Virus record (IMG/VR): IMGVR_UViG_3300042154_002453
Span: 1-25,467 of that record
Source of the DNA: a virus
Length of the DNA: 25,467 nucleotides
Reading direction: 5' to 3' (one strand)
Shown: piece by piece, positions 1-7,759 of the stretch
How the letters are laid out: every line of letters starts with the position of its first letter
Position numbering within the stretch: the stretch's first letter is position 1
Program-made: the position numbers and the translations under genes
Notes under the pieces: model-generated
The model's database searches: none
The model's input: only the letters and a program-made list of their open reading frames with translations
Told to the model about the DNA's origin: nothing

Positions 1-51
1 GAGCAACCTAATTCTACATCAAGCGAAGGCGGTGAAGAAAAAAAAAATTAG
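1..51 (+). CDS. Tail assembly chaperone, upstream-frame product (C-terminal end only)
   Basis: Only the last 16 codons are in the window; the gene begins before base 1. The visible end reads EQPNSTSSEGGEEKKN followed by TAG at 49-51. It lies directly before a second reading frame and the tape measure gene, the position of the lambda G/T tail assembly chaperone pair. The last codons run over ten consecutive A residues (38-47), where a -1 slip would bypass the TAG. In this family the short product and the frameshifted long product bind the tape measure protein during tail assembly and are absent from the finished virion. The family assignment rests on position and the slippery run, not on the 16 visible residues. 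Confidence 0.6.
   Translation, partial: EQPNSTSSEGGEEKKN
38..47 (+). promoter_or_regulatory. Slippery A10 run for -1 programmed frameshift
   Basis: Ten consecutive A residues sit four bases before the in-frame TAG of the upstream chaperone frame. Reading AAA AAA AAT TAG and slipping back one base gives AAA TTA GAA TGG and joins the long downstream frame. Poly-A heptamers (A AAA AAA) are established slippery sites for -1 shifts. I see no strong GC stem just downstream, so any stimulatory structure must be weak in this AT-rich sequence. Confidence 0.65.
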
Positions 52-365
52 AATGGCTTGACATAGAAAGATATACAATGGGGGAGTGTCAAATACTTCC
101 CCATTTGTTTTGGGATATGACCATGGCTGAATTAGACTTTATTTGGTATGGTTATAGGCACAAAGAAGAGCAAGAGTGGATAAGGTCAAGATGGCAAACT
201 ACTATTCTTGTAAATTTGCAACTACCTAAAGGCAAAAAGGTTAAGCCTAGCGAACTTTTAGAGTTAGATTGTGATAAGAGGAATAAAAAGAAGAATGTTA
301 GGATAATGAGTGACGATGAGTTACAAGCAGTCTTAAAAAAATACGAAAATATTAAACCAGTATAA
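45..365 (+). CDS. Tail assembly chaperone, -1 frameshift extension
   Basis: This frame is open from just after a TGA at 33-35 to TAA at 363-365. Entry by a -1 slip on the A run gives KLEWLDIERYTMGECQ and then about 90 more residues containing the Trp/Tyr-rich stretch LDFIWYGYRHKEEQEW and a basic C-terminus. The only early ATG (78) lies inside this continuous sequence, has no clear ribosome binding site, and would drop the preceding open codons, so I treat the product as the T half of a G-T fusion rather than an independent gene. The tape measure ATG follows 2 nt after its stop, the usual order for this chaperone. If no frameshift occurs, the alternative is a 95-aa protein from ATG 78. Confidence 0.7.
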   Translation, partial: KLEWLDIERYTMGECQILPHLFWDMTMAELDFIWYGYRHKEEQEWIRSRWQTTILVNLQLPKGKKVKPSELLELDCDKRNKKKNVRIMSDDELQAVLKKYENIKPV

Positions 366-367
366 TA

Positions 368-2485
368 ATGGCGAATCAAGAAGGTGTAGATATTATAATT
401 AAGGCCACCGACCAGTACACAGCTACAATTAATAAGATAGCTGCATCTAATGAATTATTTGGTAAAAGCGTTAAGAATAATGAAAAGGAAATAGCTGCAC
501 TTGAAAAGTACATGGTAACACTAAGGGTTAATGGTATTGACCCTGCTGATGCGTCCATGGTAAAACTAAAAAATGATTATGATAATCTTAATAAATCTAT
601 TAATAGTGGTAATGGTTCATTAAAAGATGCTAATAAAAAATGGACATCTTTAGCATTAGTTGTGCAGGATTTACCTTACGGATTTAGGGGTATTCAAAAT
701 AACTTACCAGCATTATTTGGTAGTATAGCTTCTGCTGCAGGACCAGCATATTTTGCATTTTCTGCATTAGTTGCATTAGTAACTGCTTATGAGAAAGAAA
801 TAAGAGCATTATTTATAACAACAACTGCTGCCGAAAAGCAACAAGAATTATATAACAATGTAGTCAAAGAATCTGGTTCTGCTTATGTAGATGCACAAAC
901 AGAAGTAATATCTCTTACTGAAAAAGTTAAATTAGCTAAACAAGGTTATATTGATAAGCAAAGTGTAATTAACGATTATAATGATACTATTGGTAAGACT
1001 ATAGGCGAACAAAAAACTCTTGAAGGAGTAAATCAAGCCTTAATAAATCAAGGCCCAGCTTACGTTGATTATATGAATAAGTTAGCAATGGCTGTTGCTG
1101 CATCTAAACTTGTTGCTCAAGAAACTGAAAATATAATTAAAATGTCTACTAAGTCTGCAGGAGAGTTTGTAGATGGATGGGATGCTTTTTTTAATGCTAA
1201 ATTTAATTTTGGTGGGATTGTTCAATCTATGGTAGCAAGTTCTGAAGCTACTATAAAAGTTGGAGAAAAAAATAAAAAAAGTCAATTAACTTTAGCAGAC
1301 CAGACAAGAGTTAGCTATGTTAAGATAATGCAGGATATGTACAAGGCCGCTGGTGAGGCTGCTAAGAAAGCAGGAGTTGTGCCAGGTGTTGACCCAAATG
1401 CTAAAAAGGCTCCAAAGCCTACAGTAAATAAGTATTTTGAAAATCAAGCACAAGAAGAATTTAACTTTTACAAGGATAGCATTTTTGAGGCTCAAAAGTA
1501 TTATAATCAACTAAATAATATTCAGAAGATTAATGCAATAATGGAAGCGTCAATAAAAGGAGCTTCTACTGATGAACTACTTGCTATACAAGCTACTTAT
1601 AAACAAAAGGCTTTAAATTTTGAAAAAGAACAACAAAGTAAAATATTTGAAGAATTACATAAGGGTCAGCAATTAAACAAAAAATTGTCTGATGATTATA
1701 ATAAAGAAAAAATTGATGCTCAAGTTAGCTTTACTCAAACGTATATAAAATCTTTAGATGCTCAATTAAGAGCTGAATTAAGATTACATAAGGGTAATGT
1801 AAATTTACAGCAAGAAGATATTAAGGGCAAGATTGCATATCTTAAATTTGCTCAAGTATTTTCTGCTGGTAATATTAAGTCTACTGAAAATATTAATGCT
1901 GCTTTATTAAGGTTAAATGGTACATTAACTGGTGTAGGTACAAACTGGGCTAATACAGCAAATAAAATAGTTTCTATATCAAATGATTTTTTAGCTAATT
2001 CATTTGTTTCTCTTGGGGAAACTTTAGGAAAAGCATTAGCTGGTGAAAAAGTACAGCCCTTTGTTGCCTTAGCTGGTATATTAGCTGATGCTTTAACTCA
2101 ATTAGGACAAGCATTAATTAGCTTTGCCATTTTAGAAGGTGCAGCATTTGAAGCACTTAAAAATCCAGCTTCATGGCCTATAGCCTTGGCTGCTGGTGTA
2201 GCTGCAGTAGCTGCTGGAGCATTACTTAAATCAACTCTTAGTAGTAATAAAACAAAAAAATTTGCAAATGGTGGTATTATCTCTGGTCCTACAATGGGAT
2301 TAATGGGAGAATATCCAGGTGCAAGTTCTAATCCAGAAGTAGTAGCTCCTTTAGATAAACTTAAAGATATGATTGGTGGTGGTGGTGGTGGAACATTTGT
2401 ATTAAAAGGACAAGACTTACTTTTGTCAGTAAATAGAGCACAGAAGGCATCAAATATTAAAGGACAAAACATCAGCTTAGCATAA
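368..2485 (+). CDS. Tape measure protein (705 aa)
   Basis: Large protein directly after the chaperone; it would set tail length and pass through the tail tube during DNA ejection. The N-terminal part is Lys/Asn-rich and predicted helical. A hydrophobic stretch lies near residues 115-150 (LPALFGSIASAAGPAYFAFS) and a second, long Ala-rich one near 565-620. The C-terminus has the pattern FANGGIISGPTMGLMGEYPG followed by PEVVAPLDKL, which closely resembles the usual C-terminal motif of tape measure proteins (G-G-I-x-x-G-P-T ... P-E-x-x-x-P-L), and then a six-Gly run. At roughly 1.5 angstrom per residue it would span about 105 nm, a medium siphovirus-type tail. The stop TAA overlaps the next ATG by one base, indicating translational coupling. 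The functional class is secure; the tail length is an estimate. Confidence 0.9.
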   Translation: MANQEGVDIIIKATDQYTATINKIAASNELFGKSVKNNEKEIAALEKYMVTLRVNGIDPADASMVKLKNDYDNLNKSINSGNGSLKDANKKWTSLALVVQDLPYGFRGIQNNLPALFGSIASAAGPAYFAFSALVALVTAYEKEIRALFITTTAAEKQQELYNNVVKESGSAYVDAQTEVISLTEKVKLAKQGYIDKQSVINDYNDTIGKTIGEQKTLEGVNQALINQGPAYVDYMNKLAMAVAASKLVAQETENIIKMSTKSAGEFVDGWDAFFNAKFNFGGIVQSMVASSEATIKVGEKNKKSQLTLADQTRVSYVKIMQDMYKAAGEAAKKAGVVPGVDPNAKKAPKPTVNKYFENQAQEEFNFYKDSIFEAQKYYNQLNNIQKINAIMEASIKGASTDELLAIQATYKQKALNFEKEQQSKIFEELHKGQQLNKKLSDDYNKEKIDAQVSFTQTYIKSLDAQLRAELRLHKGNVNLQQEDIKGKIAYLKFAQVFSAGNIKSTENINAALLRLNGTLTGVGTNWANTANKIVSISNDFLANSFVSLGETLGKALAGEKVQPFVALAGILADALTQLGQALISFAILEGAAFEALKNPASWPIALAAGVAAVAAGALLKSTLSSNKTKKFANGGIISGPTMGLMGEYPGASSNPEVVAPLDKLKDMIGGGGGGTFVLKGQDLLLSVNRAQKASNIKGQNISLA

Positions 2486-4458
2486 TGGCATACGGATTAA
2501 GATACATGATGACTGAGAAAATGAGAGATGGAAACTCAGCTATTATAAAAATATACCAAGATTCCTATACTGGAGATTTTTATACTTATAAACTTGCCAA
2601 TATAACTCTTGCACCAAATTCTAATGAAGATGACCCTATTGGTGGAATTATATCTTCTCAATTAAATGTCTCTTTTTTAGTATCTACAACTGATGACTAT
2701 ACGAATTACCCAGATTTATTAAATGCTAATGACAGAAAGTACTATGTAGAATTAATATATACTTTTGGTGTTGGTGGAGAATTAGTAAAATGGAAAGGTT
2801 TTATATTTAATGATTATATAGAAATTCCATTTACAACTGGTTATCAAGAAGCAAAGTTTGTGTGTGTTGATGCCTTATCATATTTGAAATATTTTAAATA
2901 TAGTTCAATAAATGGTAACTTAAATTCTACAACTACATTATTAGATATAATAAATTTATGTCTAAATACAATAGCTTTCCCAACAACTACATATTTTTAT
3001 TCTTGTTGTTCATATTTTGCCTCAGCTATGGTCGATAGGGGTACTGGTGTATCAAATGAGCCATTTTCTCAAACATATATGTACAAAAGAGAGTTTGTAG
3101 GTGTTGATTACTTTACTATATTAAATAATATTGTAAAGTCTTTCGGATGTAGATTATTTCAATACGAAGGTATATGGTATATATTACCTATAAACGAAAT
3201 GGCAGCAGCTACTATTTATTTTACAAAATATCAAATAGGTTCATCTCCTTCATATATTACAAGTGGAACATTAACCACAGCAGTAACAATATCTCCATAT
3301 TCTGCAGGTAATGTTCATTTTATAGAAAATAGCCAGACTAAAATTGTAAGAAAAGGATATTCAAGAGTAATAGTAAATACAAGTTTTGAGTTTGTAGATA
3401 ATTATATAAACAATGGCGATTTTAAACAATATGGTTCAACTTCAGCCGCACCTACATCATTTGATGTAACATTAACTGGTGGTGGATTTATTACTATTTA
3501 TGATTTACCAGATGATAAATATAATGATGTAAGACTTCAAGCTGGTTCTGGTGCTCTTGGAGGAGGTACGGTTCAATTTGAAATGAGTGGAAGTTCTGGC
3601 ACTCCAGCATATTTACCATATATGATTAACCAACCTGGTTCTGTATCATTTGAATATGATTTATACTATGCAGGTCCACTTCCAGGTTTTGGTCAACCAG
3701 CAAGATGTAAAATGTTTATAATAGTTTATGTTTCTGGAACTGCTTATTATTTAAAAAATGATGATACTTGGACAACAACTGCATCGTATATAGAATTGCC
3801 AGAACATAACACAGCTGGTTTAGCTACGAGTCCAAGAGGAACGTACACAAAAAATATACCATTTGGTATAGCAGCCGCTGGTACTGGAACATATATTTAT
3901 GGATATGCAAAAGTTGGGTTCTTGCTTGATTTAAACTATAGTTATTTTAGATTTAGAGACTTTAGATTAAAGCAAGGTTCTGACACTTATTCTTCTGTAC
4001 AAATAAAAAGAACTTTAGGTTCTAATTTAGCTTTAGAAAAAACAATAGATGTTCCTTATGGAGCTACATATCCAGATACTACTCAGCCAAATACAATAGG
4101 TACATTATATAGTAGTGCATTAAATAAACTTACTGGATGGTATAGATATGGAATAGCTGGTACTTATTCTAGTTTAAACATATTATTATGTAGACAATAT
4201 TCAAACATATTCAATAAAAACATGGCTACATTAGAAGCTGATTTAGGGGCATTACAAAATAGTGGTGGTATTGGGTTATACTTACAAGCAAAATATACCA
4301 TGAGTGATACAAGTCCAGGTGCATTATCTTATAGCGGTAAAACATTTATGGCTAATAGATTAACTGTTATACCATCAGCTAATCAAACACAAGGGATTCA
4401 ATTATTAGAAATTACGAATACGGATAATGGTTCTACGGAAACAATAACCTATGAATAA
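2485..4458 (+). CDS. Distal tail / baseplate hub-like protein (657 aa)
   Basis: The first gene after the tape measure is normally the distal tail protein, followed by the tail hub. The N-terminal ~140 residues read like a beta-rich domain (KYYVELIYTFGVGGELVKWK, then a segment ending VDALSYLKYFKYS). Residues ~205-240 contain DYFTILNNIVKSFGCRLFQY and EGIWYILPINE, which fit the region of hub proteins in which a helix packs against a small beta barrel. The remainder, after ~240, is Gly/Thr/Tyr-rich and beta-like, plausibly carbohydrate-binding or receptor-contacting. No signal peptide or transmembrane segment is present. It may combine distal-tail and hub roles, because no separate genes for these follow. 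The assignment rests on position and composition; I recognise no catalytic motif. Confidence 0.6.
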   Translation: MAYGLRYMMTEKMRDGNSAIIKIYQDSYTGDFYTYKLANITLAPNSNEDDPIGGIISSQLNVSFLVSTTDDYTNYPDLLNANDRKYYVELIYTFGVGGELVKWKGFIFNDYIEIPFTTGYQEAKFVCVDALSYLKYFKYSSINGNLNSTTTLLDIINLCLNTIAFPTTTYFYSCCSYFASAMVDRGTGVSNEPFSQTYMYKREFVGVDYFTILNNIVKSFGCRLFQYEGIWYILPINEMAAATIYFTKYQIGSSPSYITSGTLTTAVTISPYSAGNVHFIENSQTKIVRKGYSRVIVNTSFEFVDNYINNGDFKQYGSTSAAPTSFDVTLTGGGFITIYDLPDDKYNDVRLQAGSGALGGGTVQFEMSGSSGTPAYLPYMINQPGSVSFEYDLYYAGPLPGFGQPARCKMFIIVYVSGTAYYLKNDDTWTTTASYIELPEHNTAGLATSPRGTYTKNIPFGIAAAGTGTYIYGYAKVGFLLDLNYSYFRFRDFRLKQGSDTYSSVQIKRTLGSNLALEKTIDVPYGATYPDTTQPNTIGTLYSSALNKLTGWYRYGIAGTYSSLNILLCRQYSNIFNKNMATLEADLGALQNSGGIGLYLQAKYTMSDTSPGALSYSGKTFMANRLTVIPSANQTQGIQLLEITNTDNGSTETITYE

Positions 4459-4469
4459 AAAATAAAAAA

Positions 4470-4868
4470 ATGGCTATTTTAGGAACTAATGTTATTTTAT
4501 ACTATTGGAATGGTTCTTCAAACATTCCATTTGGGGCAGCTACAAACTGTTCTTTTGATGCTAGTACAGACTTATTAGGAGTAGCTTCTTCATATTCAGC
4601 ATGGTTTACCGATTCAGTTCCTAATTTATCTACTTGGACAGTAAATTGTGATGGTTTTATAGCTAATGGTGATTATGAGTTTAAGTTAATGCTTGATGCA
4701 CAGTTAGCTAGAAATCCAATAACTATTAAGTTTAGTATTGGAACATCGCCAACTTATATTTTATCTGGAACAGCTAACATTGTATCAATAAATGCCACTG
4801 GTCCAGTAGAGAATGTGGTAACTTATAGAATAACGCTACAAGGAAGCGGAAGATATACAATATCTTAA
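4470..4868 (+). CDS. Tail-tube-like protein, paralogue 1 (132 aa)
   Basis: It starts MAILGTNVILYYWNG and shares its whole length with the next gene: the same MAILGTN start, TNCSFD near residue 25, CDGFI/CDGLI near 60, MLDA near 74, IGT near 89 and TGPVE near 110. The alternating polar/hydrophobic pattern and the 130-residue size fit the tail-tube/major-tail-protein fold of siphoviruses (TP901-1/phi13 type). Such a protein normally lies before the tape measure, so its place after the hub is odd. The main tube gene may lie in the missing part upstream of the window, with these copies forming a tail-tip ring or decoration. The paralogy is clear; the tube-fold assignment is an inference. Confidence 0.55.
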   Translation: MAILGTNVILYYWNGSSNIPFGAATNCSFDASTDLLGVASSYSAWFTDSVPNLSTWTVNCDGFIANGDYEFKLMLDAQLARNPITIKFSIGTSPTYILSGTANIVSINATGPVENVVTYRITLQGSGRYTIS

Positions 4869-4878
4869 AAATAATATT

Positions 4879-5496
4879 ATGGCTATTTTAGGTACAAATT
4901 TAGTTTTATCATATCGTGAATCTGGAGGCAGTTATTCAAACTTTGCAGCTTCAACTAATTGTTCTTTTGATGTAACAACATCACAGATAGATGTAACTTC
5001 TTATGCTTCAGATTGGTTTAAAGAATTTAAAAATGATATATCAGAATGGAGTACCACTTGTGATGGGTTAATTTCTATAGGTGGTTTTGATTATAAGGAT
5101 ATGCTTGATGCTCATTTGAATAGAACTAAGATAACTGTCAGATTTGATATAGGAACTGCATCAGCAAATGTTATTTATGGATTTGGTTATATTACTTCAT
5201 TAACACTTACTGGACCAGTAGAAGGAGTTGCTACGTATTCTGTTACTATTCAAGGAATAGGACCATATAGTTATAGCAATCCAACTAATTGTGGAAGATA
5301 TTATGTTACTATAACAAGTGGCGGTGGTGGAATAGTAGAATATGTTGATTGTAGCGACAATCAAACGTATGCAATAGCATTAAGTGGACCTGGTTCATTC
5401 TATCAATGTGCTCTTATATCTGGTGGATTAGCTCAAATATTTATAATAAGTGGAACTGGAACAATATCCCCAACTGGATTATGTGCAAATCAATAA
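4879..5496 (+). CDS. Tail-tube-like protein, paralogue 2 with C-terminal extension (205 aa)
   Basis: Residues 1-132 are a diverged copy of the preceding protein, beginning MAILGTNLVLSYRESGG and keeping TNCSFD, CDGLI, MLDAHLNR and the TGPVE block. It then carries a further ~70 residues that paralogue 1 lacks. This extension is Gly/Ser-rich, contains a four-Gly run and four cysteines (in NCGRYY, YVDCSDN, YQCAL and the final GLCANQ), and looks beta-rich. It resembles a small add-on domain displayed on a tail surface. The spacing to paralogue 1 is 10 nt, consistent with a tandem duplication followed by gain of a domain. No secretion signal is present. Function beyond virion structure is unknown. 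Confidence 0.55.
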   Translation: MAILGTNLVLSYRESGGSYSNFAASTNCSFDVTTSQIDVTSYASDWFKEFKNDISEWSTTCDGLISIGGFDYKDMLDAHLNRTKITVRFDIGTASANVIYGFGYITSLTLTGPVEGVATYSVTIQGIGPYSYSNPTNCGRYYVTITSGGGGIVEYVDCSDNQTYAIALSGPGSFYQCALISGGLAQIFIISGTGTISPTGLCANQ

Positions 5497-5499
5497 TAA

Positions 5500-6096
5500 A
5501 TGAAACATATTAAAGACTATTTACTAATCATTCTTATAGCATTTTTTGCTATATGGGTGTATTTAGAGTTTAACAAGACTTATAAACCAGTTGATTTTAG
5601 TGATACAAGTAAGTTTACTAAGATTAAAGAGGTTCACGATACTACGTACAAAACATTGTACGTTAATACGTACAAGAAGGGAAAGGATATACCATTATAT
5701 ATCATTGATTCTGTACAAGTTTCTGTACATGATACTTTATATGTACTAAATGACTACTATAAAGTAAAAGCCTATTCAGACACTATTAAAAAAGATTCTA
5801 ATATCTTTGTAGTAAATGATACTATCAGCCAAAATAGGATTATCTCAAGGGGATTTACAGCCAAATTAACCGAAAAAACCATCTACGTAAAAGAGTATTA
5901 TGCTCAAAAAGCCAAATTTGGTCTTTATTACGGCATAAGAGGCGATTTTAGCCAAGATAAAGGATTAGAAGTACTAAGTCCTGGATTAATGCTAAATGCC
6001 AAAAATAAGGCTCTAATAGGTCTTAACGTAAATATTAATAAAAATTATAATATTAGCTACTCTAGTAGTGTATATTTTAAAATAGGAAAAAAGTAA
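5500..6096 (+). CDS. Membrane-anchored periplasmic protein with beta-rich C-terminus (198 aa)
   Basis: Residues ~6-22 form one strong transmembrane segment (YLLIILIAFFAIWVYLEF) after a short basic start, so the protein is probably N-in/C-out. The middle repeats short strand-like elements built on a D-T core (VHDTTYKTLYV, VHDTLYVLND, VVNDTIS). The last ~60 residues alternate hydrophobic and polar residues with Gly/Asn turns (FGLYYGIRGDFSQ, ALIGLNVNINKNYNISY), like a set of amphipathic hairpins of an outer-membrane barrel. It lies at the head of the lysis block, four bases after the previous stop. A protein that anchors in the inner membrane and presents outer-membrane-like strands could act as an envelope-spanning disruption factor. 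This is an inference; no spanin family match is claimed. Confidence 0.5.
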   Translation: MKHIKDYLLIILIAFFAIWVYLEFNKTYKPVDFSDTSKFTKIKEVHDTTYKTLYVNTYKKGKDIPLYIIDSVQVSVHDTLYVLNDYYKVKAYSDTIKKDSNIFVVNDTISQNRIISRGFTAKLTEKTIYVKEYYAQKAKFGLYYGIRGDFSQDKGLEVLSPGLMLNAKNKALIGLNVNINKNYNISYSSSVYFKIGKK

Positions 6097-6097
6097 C

Positions 6098-6403
6098 ATG
6101 GCTCCCAAAAAAGAAGCAAGTATAGGATTGAACCCATTGCCTATATCGTTTAAGGATTTCGCTAAAAATCCAATCGTAGGAACTTTATTTGTCGTTTTAA
6201 TCGGCATTTCCTATTTGTACATAGATATAAAAAGCACCTTTAAAGGGCAAATCCAAAGCCAAGAATATAGAATAACTAACCTAGAGCATAAGGATTCCCT
6301 AAAAACTCAAGCCCTAATAGAGTGTAAGACTGCCCTTAGTGCAACTTCTACTAAGTTAGAAACACTAGAAGATATGGGTGCTATTAAAAAATCAGTTAAA
6401 TAA
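6098..6403 (+). CDS. Single-pass membrane protein with coiled coil (101 aa)
   Basis: It has a polar N-terminus of about 26 residues, one transmembrane segment near 27-43 (IVGTLFVVLIGISYLYID), then a charged, helical tail with heptad-like spacing (residues ~50-95, EYRITNLEHKDSLKTQ). The layout matches inner-membrane spanin subunits (Rz-like) or a holin accessory protein. It starts one base after the upstream stop and is followed five bases later by another exported coiled-coil protein. No catalytic motif is visible. The membrane topology is well supported; the lysis role is inferred from its place upstream of holin and endolysin. Confidence 0.5.
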   Translation: MAPKKEASIGLNPLPISFKDFAKNPIVGTLFVVLIGISYLYIDIKSTFKGQIQSQEYRITNLEHKDSLKTQALIECKTALSATSTKLETLEDMGAIKKSVK

Positions 6404-6408
6404 TAGCC

Positions 6409-6744
6409 ATGAAGTTAATAGTATTATCACTTATATCAATATTTACTTTAATAGGATTTGTAAATGTAGAAGCGGTAAATGAATCTCCTATAAAAAAGGA
6501 AGATAAAGAGTTCCAGCAGTTAATGAGTGATTTCAATAAAACACTAGAACATAACAAAAAGGTACAAGTACAAGCAGATGTTACTAAAGATAAGCTAATA
6601 ATAGCTACGACTAATAAGATAATTAAGTTATCTAATGAGAATAAAGAGCTAAAAAACGAACTAAATGAAATTAAAGCAATTTTGGATTCTGTGTCTATTG
6701 ATACTGGAAGCTCATTTAGCTTATTGCCAATACCCAAAGGTTAA
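6409..6744 (+). CDS. Exported coiled-coil protein (111 aa)
   Basis: The N-terminus is a classical signal peptide (MKLIVLSLISIFTLIGFVN) with a likely cleavage around the VEA at residues 20-22. The mature part is highly charged and helical, with long Lys/Glu/Asn runs that suggest a coiled coil (residues ~60-95, including NKIIKLSNENKELKNELNEI). There is no cysteine at the cleavage site, so it is probably a soluble periplasmic protein rather than a lipoprotein. Its last 80 bases overlap the start of the next gene in another frame. This nesting is reminiscent of Rz/Rz1 gene pairs, although here both partners carry export signals. Confidence 0.55.
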   Translation: MKLIVLSLISIFTLIGFVNVEAVNESPIKKEDKEFQQLMSDFNKTLEHNKKVQVQADVTKDKLIIATTNKIIKLSNENKELKNELNEIKAILDSVSIDTGSSFSLLPIPKG

Positions 6745-7069
6745 GAAGATTAACCAGGACTCGGTTGTTATTATGACCTTGGACCAAGGCAAAGAGATAA
6801 ACAATACTTTTTTACAACTTAATAATAAGATAGAGTCACTTAAAGACACTATTGTTTATTATAATAAATTAAAAACAAAATATGATAGCCTTAATAAAGA
6901 AATATATCTTAAACAAGATAGCTTCTATAATTGGAAGTGGAAATATGAAGCAAATAAAAACACTTATTACAATAGGGAAACAGAAATTCAAAAAGACAAA
7001 AAATACGACTTCGCACAAAAAGTAATTTTAATAGCAATAATATTCTTTCAATTTCAAAGTATAAAATAA
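6665..7069 (+). CDS. Candidate unimolecular spanin (134 aa)
   Basis: It begins inside the previous gene in a different frame. This start is preferred because it gives a signal sequence (MKLKQFWILCLLILEAHLAY) immediately followed by Cys21-Gln22. Cys21 could be a lipidation site (L-A-Y-C) or the -1 residue of a type I signal peptidase site before Gln. The centre is a charged coiled coil (~40-95). The C-terminus has a short hydrophobic segment (FAQKVILIAIIFFQF) ending a few residues before the stop. An N-terminal lipid anchor plus a C-terminal transmembrane segment in ~130 residues is the plan of T1 gp11-type u-spanins, which link and fuse the two membranes at lysis. Cautions: the C-terminal segment is short, and Glu15 and His17 are unusual in a signal core. 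The stop overlaps the holin start by one base. Confidence 0.5.
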   Translation: MKLKQFWILCLLILEAHLAYCQYPKVKKINQDSVVIMTLDQGKEINNTFLQLNNKIESLKDTIVYYNKLKTKYDSLNKEIYLKQDSFYNWKWKYEANKNTYYNRETEIQKDKKYDFAQKVILIAIIFFQFQSIK

Positions 7070-7278
7070 TGAAACAATTCTTTTGTGATGAAACGGGCCA
7101 ATTAAGTATGAAGCGTATATGTGGATTATTGTGCACTATGGCTTTATGTATTACTATGTATCATAATAGTTTTAGCAATGAGCATACGGCTCCATCATCA
7201 ATTCTAGTAGAATCAGTAGCTTTGTTGGCATTCGGGTGTTTAGGTTTAACATCTGTAGAGAAAATATTTAAAAAATAA
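7069..7278 (+). CDS. Holin (69 aa, two transmembrane segments)
   Basis: Small protein with two hydrophobic segments, residues ~18-32 (ICGLLCTMALCITMY) and ~45-61 (LVESVALLAFGCLGLT), separated by a polar turn, and ending in a basic tail (VEKIFKK). This is the two-pass holin layout, with both ends probably cytoplasmic. It would open the inner membrane at a timed moment to release the endolysin, which is encoded 3 nt downstream. Its start overlaps the stop of the candidate spanin, so holin, spanin and endolysin are co-translated. The assignment relies on topology and gene order. Confidence 0.75.
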   Translation: MKQFFCDETGQLSMKRICGLLCTMALCITMYHNSFSNEHTAPSSILVESVALLAFGCLGLTSVEKIFKK

Positions 7279-7281
7279 TAG

Positions 7282-7740
7282 ATGAAACTATCAGAACATT
7301 TTGCATTAGCAGAGTTTACACGTAGCGAATCAGCTAAAAGACATGGAGTATCTAACGAACCGACTCCAGAGCATTTACAAAACCTTATTAATCTATGTGA
7401 GAAAGTATTAGAGCCAATTAGAATTAAGTTTGGTCCTATTAATATTTCCTCTGGATATAGGTCTAAGGCTCTCAACCATTACATTGGGGGGAGTTTAAAT
7501 TCACAACATTGTGAGGCTAAAGCGGCAGACATAGACCAAGATGGTATGGGTGGTGCATCAAATACAGAAATATTTAACTACATAAAAGATAACTTAGAGT
7601 TTGACCAAATAATTTGGGAGTTTGGAGACAACAATAAACCAGACTGGGTTCACGTTTCTTATAATGGAGCTAAAAATAGAAAGCAAGTGTTGAGAGCACT
7701 TAAGGTTAACGGCAAGACTGCCTACGCACCTTACAAGTAG
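7282..7740 (+). CDS. Endolysin, M15A-type peptidoglycan peptidase (152 aa)
   Basis: The sequence has the zinc-site pattern of the M15A/Peptidase_M15_3 family: SSGYRS near residues 56-61, SQHCEAKAADI with His76 and Asp83, and DWVHVSY with Asp121 (catalytic acid position) and His124. Family members cleave D-alanyl or L-alanyl-D-glutamyl cross-links in peptidoglycan and serve as lysis enzymes in many phages. The length is typical for a single-domain enzyme, with no cell-wall-binding domain and no signal peptide, so export depends on the adjacent holin. It is the last gene of the lysis block. Confidence 0.9.
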   Translation: MKLSEHFALAEFTRSESAKRHGVSNEPTPEHLQNLINLCEKVLEPIRIKFGPINISSGYRSKALNHYIGGSLNSQHCEAKAADIDQDGMGGASNTEIFNYIKDNLEFDQIIWEFGDNNKPDWVHVSYNGAKNRKQVLRALKVNGKTAYAPYK

Positions 7741-7759
7741 ACTAACCAAAACAAAAAAT

